In this document: piece by piece, positions 47,020 through 55,059 of the stretch | How the letters are laid out: each line of letters starts with the position of its first letter | Numbering within the stretch: position 1 is the first letter of the stretch | Origin: JAHEGP01 sp963751595 | GTDB lineage: Bacteria; Pseudomonadota; Gammaproteobacteria; Pseudomonadales; JAHEGP01 | Length of the DNA stretch: 64,000 bases | Reading direction: 5' to 3' | Assembly (NCBI GenBank): GCA_963751595.1 | Contig: CAVVVC010000005.1 | Span: forward strand, 95,821 to 159,820 | Program-made: the position numbers and the translations under genes | Notes under the pieces: model-generated | Database searches by the model: none | The model's input: the letters and a program-made list of their open reading frames with translations, nothing else | What the model was told of the DNA's origin: nothing

Positions 47020-47379
47020 CTAGCTTATTTCAAACAGCGGTGCGCCCCTAGTTTCAAACAGCGGTGCGCCCCTGGGCAAATTGTCCTCGCCGGCGAACAT
47101 TGGCTTATTCAGCGTCCCATCGACCGGGAAAACCCATTCATGGCTGGCTTTGATCAACGCCACGTTCGCCAGCACCAGGCCGGGCACCGTGTCACCTTGT
47201 TTTACCAACCATTCGTCATGCAGGCCCCCGGCGTCTTCTGCAGGGCCTTCCCAGGCTTCCCCGTCCAGTGTTACTGTCGCTGCCATGCTCCACACACGCA
47301 ATCGGACATAACGTGGCTTGATGAGCTCTGGGCGGCTTCGGCCCGGAATCTTATTCAGCCGAGGCAACATGAGCAACAT
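47020..47379 (-). CDS. Possible small protein with a 24-bp tandem duplication
   Basis: A 119-aa open frame, unrecognised. The product reads RPELIKPRYVRLRVWSMAAT and DAGGLHDEWLVKQGDTVPGL, plausible protein-like sequence, and ends with GAPLFETRGAPLFE created by a tandem repeat at 47028-47075. No ribosome-binding site is clear. It may be the fragment of a larger gene rather than an independent one. Confidence 0.3.
   Translation of the reverse strand: MLLMLPRLNKIPGRSRPELIKPRYVRLRVWSMAATVTLDGEAWEGPAEDAGGLHDEWLVKQGDTVPGLVLANVALIKASHEWVFPVDGTLNKPMFAGEDNLPRGAPLFETRGAPLFEIS
47028..47075. repeat. 24-bp tandem repeat, two copies
   Basis: A 22-base identical segment (TTTCAAACAGCGGTGCGCCC and two more bases) starts at 47028 and again at 47052, period 24. 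The period is a multiple of three and keeps the minus-strand frame, adding eight residues. It looks like a recent slippage or duplication event. Confidence 0.9.
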
Positions 47380-47522
47380 GCTTTAAATCAAGGGCATTAA
47401 CTTTTTGATCCCTCAGCCGACGGGACCCCGGGTAAGCCGCGAGCGTTTACTTTCCTCTCAGGCTGGCAAATAATCGCGCCTCACAGGACGTTGCTTGAAC
47501 ACGGCTTTGCACGAGGCACCCC

Positions 47523-49673
47523 ATGAAGAACTCTTCCCACCCGCTGCTATTGATCGGCCTGACTACCCTGCTCGCTGCCTGCGGTGGCGGTGGCGGCGGC
47601 TCCGACTCCGAACCCTTGCTTCGCCCCGCCAATAGCAGTTGCATCGCTCCTGCGCTGTCCATGGAGGGCACCGACCCCATCACCCTGGTGGCGGCCTATC
47701 CATCGCTGCCGGCCATCGAGCGCATGGTAGGCCTCTACCAGGCGCCGGGGGACAGCGACCGCTGGTATGCCGTGAGCCAGGACGGCTGGATCTATCAATT
47801 CGCCAATCGCCGCGACGTCAATCGCTACCGCACGTTTCTCAACCTTGAATCGGAAACCTATTCCGCAAGCAATGAGGCGGGCCTGCTGGGCATGGCTTTC
47901 CATCCCCAGTACGCCAGTAATGGCTGGGTCTACCTTTACTACATGCCAGCACCGGACAGGGCTCGCCTGTCTCGTTTCCGCCTGGACAGTGCCACCGACA
48001 GCCTCGACAAAAGCAGTGAGAAGATCGTTCTCGAGTTGGACCAACCCGCCGAGAACCACAACGGTGGCGGCCTCGGTTTCGGCCCCGACGGCTATCTTTA
48101 CCTCGCCCTGGGCGATGGCGGCGGCGCCAACGACCCCTTTGCCAACGGTCAGAATACCAATACTTTGCTGGGCGCTCTGTTACGCCTGGATGTCGACGTC
48201 GCCAATGACCAGTCCCCCTACGAGATTCCCCCCGACAACCCGTTCGTCAACGGAGGGGGACGGGCCGAAATCTACGCCTACGGGCTGCGCAATCCCTGGC
48301 GCTGGAGCTTCGATCGGCTGACGGGAGAGCTGTGGCTGGGTGATGTGGGCCAGAACGCGCGGGAGGAAATCGACCGGATTGTCGCCGGCAACAACTACGG
48401 CTGGCCGATTATGGAGGGCGGTGAATGCCTCGACGGCAATGCCTGTGATCGCACCGGGCTGACGCTACCGGTGGCAGATTACGGTCACAATGCGACCGGC
48501 GGCTGCTCGGTGACCGGCGGCTACGTCTACCGTGGCGGGAGCGCTGGCGCTCTCAACGGGTATTACCTGTTCGGTGATTTCTGCAACGGCATCATCTATG
48601 GCCTCGACCCCAGCGCTCCGACGGACCCCAGGCCACTGCTCGACTCCGCGCTGGCGCTGAGCGCCTTCGCCGAGGATCACAACGGCGAACTCTACGCCAT
48701 CAACCTCAACGGTGACCGGGGACGCAGCATTTACCGGGTCGCTGTCAGCGCCAACACCAGCACAGCCACGGTTGCCAACAAACTATCCGCCACCGGCTGT
48801 TTCAGCGACACCAGCAGCCAGACGGTAGCTTCCGGGGTAGTGGGCTATACCGTGAACAGCCCGCTATGGAGCGACGGCGCAAGCAAGCAGCGCTACTTCG
48901 GCATCCCTGACGGTAGCCGCATCAGTTTCAACGCGGCGGGTGAGTTCAGCTTTCCCGAGCGCAGCGTGCTGATCAAGAACTTCTTGCACCGGGGTGAAAT
49001 CGTCGAGACCCGCCTGTTGATGAAACACCTCGATGGCTGGGCTGGATACAGCTACCAGTGGAATCGCGACAAAACCGACGCCGACCTGCTCGACCGCCAT
49101 ACAGAAACCGTTTTGGACGCCAACTACAGCCACATTTTCCCCAGCCCCGGGGAATGCCTGCAATGCCATACCGCAGCGGCGGGCTGGTCACTGGGGGCCG
49201 AGACACTGCAACTCAACAACACCTCTACCGACGCCCAGGGCAACCCTGTCAATGCCCTGGAACAACTGCACCAAAGCGGTTATCTCGACCGGCCGGTGCC
49301 GGCCGCGCTGCTGCAATCAAGGCTGTACCCACTGGACGACGAAAACGCCGCCCTTGAGCAGCGGGCGCGCAGCTACCTGCATAGCAACTGCGCCAACTGC
49401 CACCGACCAGGGGGGCCCATAGCCGGGATCGATCTGCGCTTTCAAACAGACTTCGCCGACACCGGGCTTTGCGAGACCGTGCCCTTGTACGGCAATCTCG
49501 GCCAGGACGGCGCCAGGCTGATCGCGCCGGGCGACGCCGCGCGCTCGGTGCTTTCACTGCGCATGCAGGCCCTCGACAGTCAGCGCATGCCTCCCATTGC
49601 CAGCAAGCGGGTGGACGCCGCCGCGGTGGCCATCATCGATGCCTGGATCAACGGCTTGAGCGGTTGCAACTAA
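47523..49673 (+). CDS. PQQ-type sugar dehydrogenase fused to a diheme cytochrome c domain (lipoprotein)
   Basis: Lipoprotein of 716 aa: signal LLIGLTTLLAACGGG with lipobox LAAC, then a soluble-glucose-dehydrogenase-like six-blade propeller (AGLLGMAFHPQYASNGWVY, HNGGGLGFGPDGYLYLALGD, AYGLRNPWRWSFDR, GNNYGWPIMEGGE) in residues 45-420, and a C-terminal cytochrome-like part (residues 430-716). The latter carries two CxxCH heme sites, CLQCH near residue 545 and CANCH near 622. Oxidation of an aldose or alcohol in the periplasm with electrons passed to its own heme domain is inferred. GAGG precedes the ATG. Confidence 0.88.
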   Translation: MKNSSHPLLLIGLTTLLAACGGGGGGSDSEPLLRPANSSCIAPALSMEGTDPITLVAAYPSLPAIERMVGLYQAPGDSDRWYAVSQDGWIYQFANRRDVNRYRTFLNLESETYSASNEAGLLGMAFHPQYASNGWVYLYYMPAPDRARLSRFRLDSATDSLDKSSEKIVLELDQPAENHNGGGLGFGPDGYLYLALGDGGGANDPFANGQNTNTLLGALLRLDVDVANDQSPYEIPPDNPFVNGGGRAEIYAYGLRNPWRWSFDRLTGELWLGDVGQNAREEIDRIVAGNNYGWPIMEGGECLDGNACDRTGLTLPVADYGHNATGGCSVTGGYVYRGGSAGALNGYYLFGDFCNGIIYGLDPSAPTDPRPLLDSALALSAFAEDHNGELYAINLNGDRGRSIYRVAVSANTSTATVANKLSATGCFSDTSSQTVASGVVGYTVNSPLWSDGASKQRYFGIPDGSRISFNAAGEFSFPERSVLIKNFLHRGEIVETRLLMKHLDGWAGYSYQWNRDKTDADLLDRHTETVLDANYSHIFPSPGECLQCHTAAAGWSLGAETLQLNNTSTDAQGNPVNALEQLHQSGYLDRPVPAALLQSRLYPLDDENAALEQRARSYLHSNCANCHRPGGPIAGIDLRFQTDFADTGLCETVPLYGNLGQDGARLIAPGDAARSVLSLRMQALDSQRMPPIASKRVDAAAVAIIDAWINGLSGCN

Positions 49674-49713
49674 CCCGGCGAGCCGCACAGGGTCGCAGCC
49701 GTGCCGACCTCCA

Positions 49714-50340
49714 TCAGGCCTTGAAACCGATCTTCGTATGGCTGCCATCGCAGTAGGGCTTGTTGGCCGAGGCACCGCAGCGACACAGGAAGGCGTCGGT
49801 CTTCTTATCCACCGTGCGACCACTTGCTGCGATAATCTCCATATTACCGGACAGGCGCAGGGGGCCATCGGGTCGCAGGTCGACCGTCACGGTACCATCC
49901 CTTTGCTCCAGGGCTTCGAATTCCAGCGAAGCAGGCTCACCGGTGGCAACAAACCCGGCAGCGGTGTGGCTACCGTCACAGAAGGGCTTGTTGGCCGAGG
50001 CGCCGCAGCGACAGAGTGTCGCCCTGAGCTGAACATCACCCGAGCCGAACGCCAGCGGGGCATTGACCGCATAGGGGCCATTTTCCAGAATCCTAACCGT
50101 GTTGACAGACGGCGCCGGCTCATCCGCCTGCCCTTCCACCCGATAGGTCAGGGCACCCGATGGGCAGTTGCGAATGACGCGCTTCAGCTCCTCGACGTCG
50201 GTATTGTCGGGCTGGATCCAGGGGCCTTCGGCATTGGCGATAAAAACCTGGGGTAAATTCAACACACAGTGGCGCGAATGAATGCATTTACCACCATCGA
50301 ACGAGACGCTGATTTTTTTACCCTTATAAGTATCCGCCAT
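49714..50340 (-). CDS. Double CDGSH iron-sulfur protein with N-terminal Fer4-like domain
   Basis: A 208-aa protein with three segments. The N-terminal part (CIHSRHCVLNLPQVF, RNCPSGALTYR) is a Fer4_19-type divergent ferredoxin domain with Cys-x5-Cys and a late Cys. Two CDGSH-type motifs follow, CRCGASANKPFCDGSHTAAG near residue 110 and CRCGASANKPYCDGSH near residue 187. CDGSH domains bind redox-active [2Fe-2S] clusters via three Cys and one His, and both repeats keep all four. It probably acts as an electron carrier or iron-sulfur transfer protein; cellular role not known. Confidence 0.9.
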   Translation of the reverse strand: MADTYKGKKISVSFDGGKCIHSRHCVLNLPQVFIANAEGPWIQPDNTDVEELKRVIRNCPSGALTYRVEGQADEPAPSVNTVRILENGPYAVNAPLAFGSGDVQLRATLCRCGASANKPFCDGSHTAAGFVATGEPASLEFEALEQRDGTVTVDLRPDGPLRLSGNMEIIAASGRTVDKKTDAFLCRCGASANKPYCDGSHTKIGFKA

Positions 50341-50398
50341 AGCTCACCTCCAAGCGTTGCTGGTTAGCCGATCATAACCGAATCGTTGCCGCAAACAA

Positions 50399-50623
50399 GT
50401 GCCCTCCCCCGGGGTCCTGCCACGGTTGACGATGGGGCGGATAGCGGCGGATGAATTCGTGATCGACGTGGCGGACAGCCTGCTTCAGGCCCGCCCACCC
50501 AGCGTGATCCGGGGCGGCACCCACAGCGTCAAACTCCCCCTGCTCAAGCGTTGGTTGCCAACGGCAGCATTTGACCAGCTCATGGCAAAAAACTTCGGGC
50601 TGGACAGGTTTAAGCCGGGTTGA
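50399..50623 (+). pseudogene. 3' remnant of a short-chain dehydrogenase gene
   Basis: The frame encodes only about 60 residues resembling the C-terminal end of an SDR protein: RIAADEFVIDVADSLLQARP, then LPLLKRWLPTAAFDQLMAKN and FGLDRFKPG. The Rossmann motif and catalytic Tyr-x3-Lys are absent and nothing of the missing part is found in the 60 bases upstream. It is thus a 5'-deleted remnant between the CDGSH gene and the convergent aldehyde dehydrogenase. Confidence 0.6.
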
Positions 50624-50644
50624 TCGTCGCTAGCGCGGGGCCCG

Positions 50645-52015
50645 CTAGATCACCAGGGTTTTCAGGCAGGACATTTCCCGCATCGCGTACTTCACCCCTT
50701 CCCTGCCGATGCCGCTGGCCTTCATGCCGCCGAACGGAAAGTGCTCGGCACGAAAGCCCGGACCATCGTTAGTGATCAGGGTACCCACCTCCAGCTCCTC
50801 GAACAGGGTGCGAATGGTTTTAAGATCCCGTGTAAATACCCCTGCCTGCAGGCCATAACCCGAACGGTTGACGGCCTCGATAAGCTCCCGCAGGCGGCCA
50901 AAGCGCTGCAGGGGTAGCACCGGGCCAAAGGTCTCACAGCGAATCAGTCGCGCATCCGGGGGCACATCTTCCAGAATACAGGGGTAGATGATATTGCCCT
51001 CGCGCCGGTTCCCCAACAGCACCCTCGCGCCCGATTCCACAGCGTCAACAATGCGCGACTCCACTTCATCGGCGGCAGCGCTGTTGATCAGGGGCCCGAC
51101 GAAAGTGGCCTCGTCGGTGGGGTCCCCCACCACCAGCTTCCTGCTCTGGACCACCAGCTCGTCCCTGAAGGCCTGATAGACGTCGGCGTGCACGTAAACG
51201 CGCTTGCAGGCCGTGCAGCGCTGCCCCGCAGTGGCGAAGCGCTGGTTGATTGCAACGCGCACCGCCGCGTCGAGGTCGGCGTCGGCCATCACGATCAGCG
51301 GATCGTTTCCGCCGAGTTCCAGCAGCAGCTTCTTGTAGCCGCTCGCGGCGGCGATGCGATCCGCGGCAACATTGCCCCCGGTAAAATTGATGCAATTGAT
51401 ATCGGGGTGGGCAACCAGGGCCCCCATCGCGCCGAGCTCGGGCACGCACATTTGCAGCACATCGTCGCTGATGCCAGCCATTCGACAGAGTTGGGTCAGC
51501 TCTATCGCAGAGGCTGCATTCTGTGGATTGGGCTTGAACAAAATGCAGTTGCCTGCCGCGTAGGCGGGGCCGATCTTGTGCATCGCGATATTCAGCGGAA
51601 AATTATACGGCGTGATGCACAGCACCGAGCCCAGCGGTCTGAAGCACACCACCCCCATTCTGGAGCGGGTCGGTGGATAGGCGTCAGAATCCAGCGCCTC
51701 ACCCACTATCTGCCGCGCCTCTTCACTACTGGCCACGGTCGTGTTGACCGCCCGTGCGAGTTCGACCCGACTGTCGGCGATGGTCTTGCCGGTTTCGGCG
51801 GTCACCAACTGTGCCAGTCGCTCGCTGTTTTGCTGCAGCAAATGGGCCAGTCGGCGCAACACCTCGGAGCGCTGGTAAGCGGGCGTTGCGCGCTGCACCG
51901 CTCGTCCGGCCTTCAGCCGATCGACGATTTCCGCGACTTCGGCGCCCGCGGTGTATCGATACTCGCCCAGCAGCTCGCCGCTGTAGGGGTTCACGACCCG
52001 GTACGACTTTTCCAT
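50645..52015 (-). CDS. Aldehyde dehydrogenase (NAD(P)-dependent, GapN/lactaldehyde-like)
   Basis: 456-aa aldehyde dehydrogenase. It has the cofactor segment ITPYNFPLNIAMHKIGPAYA, the general-base Glu in LLLELGGNDPLIV, the catalytic Cys in GQRCTACKRVYVH and the late EVGTLITNDGPGFRAEHF. Sequence style is closest to the lactaldehyde/phosphonoacetaldehyde/GapN branch. GAGGAGG is directly before the ATG. It is slightly shorter than the usual 480 residues. The gene is the downstream member of the minus-strand metabolic cluster; substrate unknown. Confidence 0.9.
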   Translation of the reverse strand: MEKSYRVVNPYSGELLGEYRYTAGAEVAEIVDRLKAGRAVQRATPAYQRSEVLRRLAHLLQQNSERLAQLVTAETGKTIADSRVELARAVNTTVASSEEARQIVGEALDSDAYPPTRSRMGVVCFRPLGSVLCITPYNFPLNIAMHKIGPAYAAGNCILFKPNPQNAASAIELTQLCRMAGISDDVLQMCVPELGAMGALVAHPDINCINFTGGNVAADRIAAASGYKKLLLELGGNDPLIVMADADLDAAVRVAINQRFATAGQRCTACKRVYVHADVYQAFRDELVVQSRKLVVGDPTDEATFVGPLINSAAADEVESRIVDAVESGARVLLGNRREGNIIYPCILEDVPPDARLIRCETFGPVLPLQRFGRLRELIEAVNRSGYGLQAGVFTRDLKTIRTLFEELEVGTLITNDGPGFRAEHFPFGGMKASGIGREGVKYAMREMSCLKTLVI

Positions 52016-52302
52016 GGTTCCTCCTCAACCCGTCCACATCGGGCTGCACAATTGATAGGCAATACGGGCAGCGGCAAGCGCCAGTGCAAGGCATGGCGCA
52101 GTAACCAGGCGCGCGCCGCATTGCCGAAAACCTGTACCGTGCCATGCACCGCGATCAAGGGCTGCAGCGGGATGAAAATCCCCATGCCACTGAACATGAG
52201 CAGGCCACCCGCCATGCCGGTCACACTGGTGATGGCCGAAGCAGCAACGATAATCAGCACGACCACCACGCAGGCGCCGAAAGTAAGTTGTGCAAACGCC
52301 AT
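52016..52302 (-). pseudogene. N-terminal stump of a TauE/SafE-family membrane transporter
   Basis: Open frame of 103 aa from ATG 52302 with hydrophobic VVVLIIVAASAITSVTGMAG and GGLLMFSGMGIFIPLQPLIA then HGTVQVFGNAARAWLLRHAL, the start of a TauE/SafE sulfite-exporter-like permease. About 150 downstream residues are missing, and after LPVLPI the frame enters the start region of the aldehyde dehydrogenase gene. A 3'-deleted gene remnant is inferred. Confidence 0.65.
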
Positions 52303-52323
52303 ACCCTGCTTATCGCCTCGGCA

Positions 52324-54093
52324 TTAACGCACCGCGCCTTCGTCTTTGAGCCGTCGCACCATGGCGCGCCGGTACCAGCCCGGGGCCAGTCGCGACAGGT
52401 AGTAGGACAGCACCCCCAATCGGCTTAACACCAGCAGCTCCTTGCCCCGGTTGGCGGCTGCGACAACAGCATCGGCGACGGCCTCCGGTTCGGCAAGGCT
52501 GCCGGTCATGGAGCGATGGGTGCCGGCGGCAGTGCCATCGGCACCCATCGCTCGCTGCTCGAAACCGCTGCGGGTAAAACCGGGGCACACCATCAGTACG
52601 TCGACGCCGTCCGCTTCCAATTCGCTGCGAGCCGATTCGAACAGGCCATGCAGGGCATGTTTACTGGCCGCGTAGCCGCTGCGACCGTACAGAGGCGCGA
52701 CCCCGGCGACACTGCTGATCACCACGATCTTTCCCTGACTGGCCAGAAGCTGGGGCATCGCAGCCAGGGTAAGCTGCAGGCTGCCGAAGTAATTGACCTC
52801 CAGAACCCGGCGAAACACGTCGATAGCGGTATCCTTGAAGGCACTGCGGTGCACCGTGCCGGCATTGTTGACCACGATATCGATGCGGCCGAAACGCTCT
52901 ACCACATCTGCAATGGCGCGCTGACAGGCGTCATGATCGGCCACGTCCGCTACTACCGCGAGCAGCTCCCCGCCGAGTGCCGTCAGTTCGGCCTCGGCCC
53001 TGGCCAGGGTCTCAGGCTCGAAATCGACCAACGCCACACGGGCACCCGTAATCATCCAGCGCCGCGCCATGGCCTTGCCGATAGCCCCCGCGCCACCGGA
53101 GATCACCACGACCTGGCGATAATCTGCATCGCCCGCTGCCGTCGGGTCAACCGGCATATCGGTATCGTCAAGCCAGGTCTGGAAGGCCGCCGCCGATGAT
53201 ATCGGTCGATAGCCGAATTCTGCCTTGAGTCTGTGGTTGGCCAGCACCGGACGGTAGCGCAGAAAATCCACGGTCTCGGGGCCATGGGCACTTTTGCCCA
53301 TGCGTTTCAGCAATCCCAGGCAGGTGCCCAGCAAACTCGCCGGCAGTGGCAGGTAAGGCTTGCCCATTCGGCGCGCGATTTCCCGCGCGGTAAGTGCCCC
53401 GTCGCCGGCAAGGTTATAGATGCCCCGACGCTTTTCCAGCGCGCCTTGCAACACGATCTCGGCCAGGTCACGATCCCAGATAAACACAAAGGGCGCAGCA
53501 CTGCCGCGCACGCCAACCACCACCGGTCCCTCAAAAATTTCGGTCACCGGGCTATGGGTTCCCTTGCCGATCACCGTACCCGGGCGCAGCACCAACTGGC
53601 CCAGCTGGGGATGGCTCTGGCGATAAGCCGCCAGCAGCTCCTCCACCTGGCGCTTGTTTCGACTGTAGTCGAAGGCGTCGTGGCCGCGAATCGGCGCATC
53701 CTCATGCAACCACATCGGGTTGTCGGCATGGTAGCCATAGGCCGCGCCGCTGGTCGTAACGACCAGGTGCTGAACACTGCTGGCGATACAAGCCTCGAGC
53801 AGGCGCCGGGTGCCCTCGACATCCACCCGCCAGGCCAGGTCTGGTGGCGCTCCGACGGGGGGCTTGAGAATACTGGCGAGGTGAACCACGGTATCGATGG
53901 CATACTCTCGCAGAATCCCGTTCAGGTCAGCCCGGGTGATGTCAGCGCCTATCGGCACCACCGGCGCAGTGACCTGTGGCTCGCGCAAATCGAGGGCCAC
54001 CAGGGTGCCCACCCGGGCGTCCCTGGCAAGGGCGGCAACCGCAAGGCCGCCGATATAGCCCGCAGCGCCGGTCACCAGGATATTTCTCAGCAT
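52324..54093 (-). CDS. NAD-dependent epimerase-like domain fused to a classical short-chain dehydrogenase
   Basis: A 589-aa two-domain protein. Residues 1-330 form an extended (epimerase-type) SDR with ILVTGAAGYIGGLAVAAL, YSRNKRQVEELL (YxxxK) and RPGTVIGKG. Residues 340-589 form a classical SDR with VISGGAGAIGKAMARR, NNAGTVHRSAF and YAASKHALHGLFESAR. Both catalytic Tyr-Lys pairs are intact, so both domains may be active, possibly on successive steps. Start ATG 54093 has AGGAG seven bases upstream. It begins two bases after the transporter stop. Confidence 0.85.
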   Translation of the reverse strand: MLRNILVTGAAGYIGGLAVAALARDARVGTLVALDLREPQVTAPVVPIGADITRADLNGILREYAIDTVVHLASILKPPVGAPPDLAWRVDVEGTRRLLEACIASSVQHLVVTTSGAAYGYHADNPMWLHEDAPIRGHDAFDYSRNKRQVEELLAAYRQSHPQLGQLVLRPGTVIGKGTHSPVTEIFEGPVVVGVRGSAAPFVFIWDRDLAEIVLQGALEKRRGIYNLAGDGALTAREIARRMGKPYLPLPASLLGTCLGLLKRMGKSAHGPETVDFLRYRPVLANHRLKAEFGYRPISSAAAFQTWLDDTDMPVDPTAAGDADYRQVVVISGGAGAIGKAMARRWMITGARVALVDFEPETLARAEAELTALGGELLAVVADVADHDACQRAIADVVERFGRIDIVVNNAGTVHRSAFKDTAIDVFRRVLEVNYFGSLQLTLAAMPQLLASQGKIVVISSVAGVAPLYGRSGYAASKHALHGLFESARSELEADGVDVLMVCPGFTRSGFEQRAMGADGTAAGTHRSMTGSLAEPEAVADAVVAAANRGKELLVLSRLGVLSYYLSRLAPGWYRRAMVRRLKDEGAVR

Positions 54094-54095
54094 AA

Positions 54096-55046
54096 TCAAG
54101 CTCCTGTTTTATCCCGGGGCGCATCGGACTCGCCCGGCTCAGGCTGCCCGATACCAACCCGGGACCACACAGTCGCCGCGAGGAAGCCGCCCACCAGGTG
54201 CCAGGTGCCCCACCAGGCAGCGACCATGGCAACGCCTCCCAGCCCGGCAAAGAAATTGAACACCAAAGCCAGCCCTAGTCCGCTGTTCTGCACCCCCACC
54301 TCGATGGTCACCGCGCGCCGGTCCCGGGAGGAAAGCTGCATCAACCTGGCCACCGTGTAGCCCAGTCCGAGGGCCATCGCATTGTGAACGATCACGATGC
54401 CCAGCACCGGCAGTATATCCGGGGTCAGGAAGGCCCGAGCCCTGTAGAAGGCGAGCACGATAAAACCCAGGAAAATCCCTCCCCCAACCACTCGAATGGG
54501 CCGCTGTATGCGCGCGCTGATAGCCCCGAACCGGGATCGCACCCACATGCCGGCCGCCAGCGGTAGGGCGAGGATCAAAAATATCGTGGTAAACATCTGC
54601 CAGGGGTCGATCGCGATGGCTGATAACAACGCCCGGGTATCCGGGTCCAGCGACGCCCAGAAAGTCAGATTGAGCGGGGTCATGAACACCGCAGCGGAGC
54701 TGGTTATGGCGGTCATACCCACCGACAGGGCGGTATTCCCCCGGGCGAGCCAGACCAGGAAATTGGACACGTTGCCACCCGGACAGGCCGCCACCAGCAT
54801 CATGCCCAGTTTGACGCTGGGAATCGGGTCGATGAGCTGAACCAGTAAAAAAGTGGCGGCGGGGAGGATCACCAACTGGGTGGCGATGCCCACCAGCGGC
54901 CCCTTCGGTTGCCGCGCCACGGCGCGAAAATCCGCCGGCCGAAGATCCAGGGCCACGGCAAACATCAGTAAAGCGAGAATAGCGTTCAGCGCCAACAGGT
55001 TACCAGGCTCGAAGTCCAGCTGGATTGCGTCGATGGGGTATTGCAC
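54096..55046 (-). CDS. Bile acid:sodium symporter family (BASS-type) transporter
   Basis: Hydrophobic 316-aa protein with ten or so predicted membrane segments. Typical BASS features include MLVAACPGGNVSNFLVWLARG, followed by NTALSVGMTAITSSAAVFMTP, and the second-half repeat VTIEVGVQNSGLGLALVF. In bacteria such proteins carry small carboxylic or keto acids with Na+, not necessarily bile acids. The gene lies between a ThDP enzyme (13-base gap upstream) and the SDR fusion, which suggests transport of a substrate of that pathway. Confidence 0.9.
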   Translation of the reverse strand: MQYPIDAIQLDFEPGNLLALNAILALLMFAVALDLRPADFRAVARQPKGPLVGIATQLVILPAATFLLVQLIDPIPSVKLGMMLVAACPGGNVSNFLVWLARGNTALSVGMTAITSSAAVFMTPLNLTFWASLDPDTRALLSAIAIDPWQMFTTIFLILALPLAAGMWVRSRFGAISARIQRPIRVVGGGIFLGFIVLAFYRARAFLTPDILPVLGIVIVHNAMALGLGYTVARLMQLSSRDRRAVTIEVGVQNSGLGLALVFNFFAGLGGVAMVAAWWGTWHLVGGFLAATVWSRVGIGQPEPGESDAPRDKTGA

Positions 55047-55059
55047 GCTGGCGTGTCGC

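Noticed and set aside
53233..54360. Plus-strand open frame opposite the SDR fusion
   Set aside because: It is antisense to a protein with two intact catalytic domains; no recognisable features of its own.
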